From positions 1-37,594 of the forward strand of contig JBKQWE010000036.1 of the NCBI GenBank assembly GCA_052139675.1: 37,594 bases of DNA, written 5' to 3'. Source of the stretch: JBEKCB01 sp052139675 (GTDB lineage: Bacteria; Planctomycetota; Brocadiia; CAIUPP01). The notes beneath the pieces are model-generated. The model ran no database searches. It saw only the letters and a program-made list of their open reading frames with translations, and was not told the origin of the DNA. The first letter of the stretch is position 1. Every line of letters begins with the position of its first letter. Positions 36,282-37,594 of this stretch are shown here, one piece after another. A program made the translations under genes and the position numbers.

Positions 36282-37594
<1,313 letters not shown>

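Overview
The window holds high-GC bacterial DNA and ends inside a 16S rRNA gene (36282 to the window end). The 16S and the gene style (FHA/Hanks-kinase cluster, kinase fused to a sulfatase-modifying-type domain, long glycosyltransferase operon, enlarged RNase HII-like protein) suggest a planctomycete-like or related uncultured PVC/FCB-type lineage. I cannot place the phylum firmly by eye. The first ~2.74 kb looks different. It holds a TAXI-type solute-binding protein and the 5' part of a threonine synthase that reads like an alphaproteobacterial ThrC. That ThrC stops matching its family in mid-protein near base 2742 and runs in frame into an unrelated C-terminal fragment. I regard base ~2742 as a probable contig chimera or recombination junction, so the first 2.7 kb may not belong to the 16S-bearing organism.

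Layout after the junction: an MFS exporter and GDP-mannose 4,6-dehydratase (minus strand); transketolase translationally coupled to an unknown membrane protein (plus); a long minus-strand run read from 15574 down to 8590 (membrane protein, GT4 glycosyltransferase, radical SAM/SPASM enzyme, a small inverted-repeat-bounded cassette with a GxxExxY nuclease-like gene, GT39-type transferase, AmmeMemoRadiSam radical SAM enzyme, ABC ATPase); an OsmC-family gene split after its second codon by a 138-bp double-hairpin element; truA and an RNase HII-like gene (minus); a purN-tdh-kbl operon (minus) divergent from purE-pyrC-NYN nuclease-unknown protein-ABC exporter (plus); an LptF/LptG-type permease divergent from an SDR oxidoreductase; three Hanks-type kinase genes (minus), one apparently a pseudokinase with an FHA domain and zinc ribbon; a GT4 glycosyltransferase, a MATE exporter and then the rRNA operon with a full-consensus promoter and boxA (plus).

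Functional themes are cell-envelope glycan synthesis and export (gmd, two GT4, GT39, LptF/G-like, ABC and MATE exporters), nucleotide and one-carbon/glycine metabolism (purN with threonine-to-glycine enzymes, purE, pyrC), and Ser/Thr phospho-signalling. The least ordinary items are (1) the 138-bp element in the osmC-like gene, whose two ends are each perfect long hairpins related to each other by compensated changes, (2) the ~446-bp cassette carrying the GxxExxY gene, whose N-terminus is encoded by its own boundary repeat, and (3) the FHA/zinc-ribbon pseudokinase beside two kinases with intact motifs. All database statements below are from memory of the families; no search was run.
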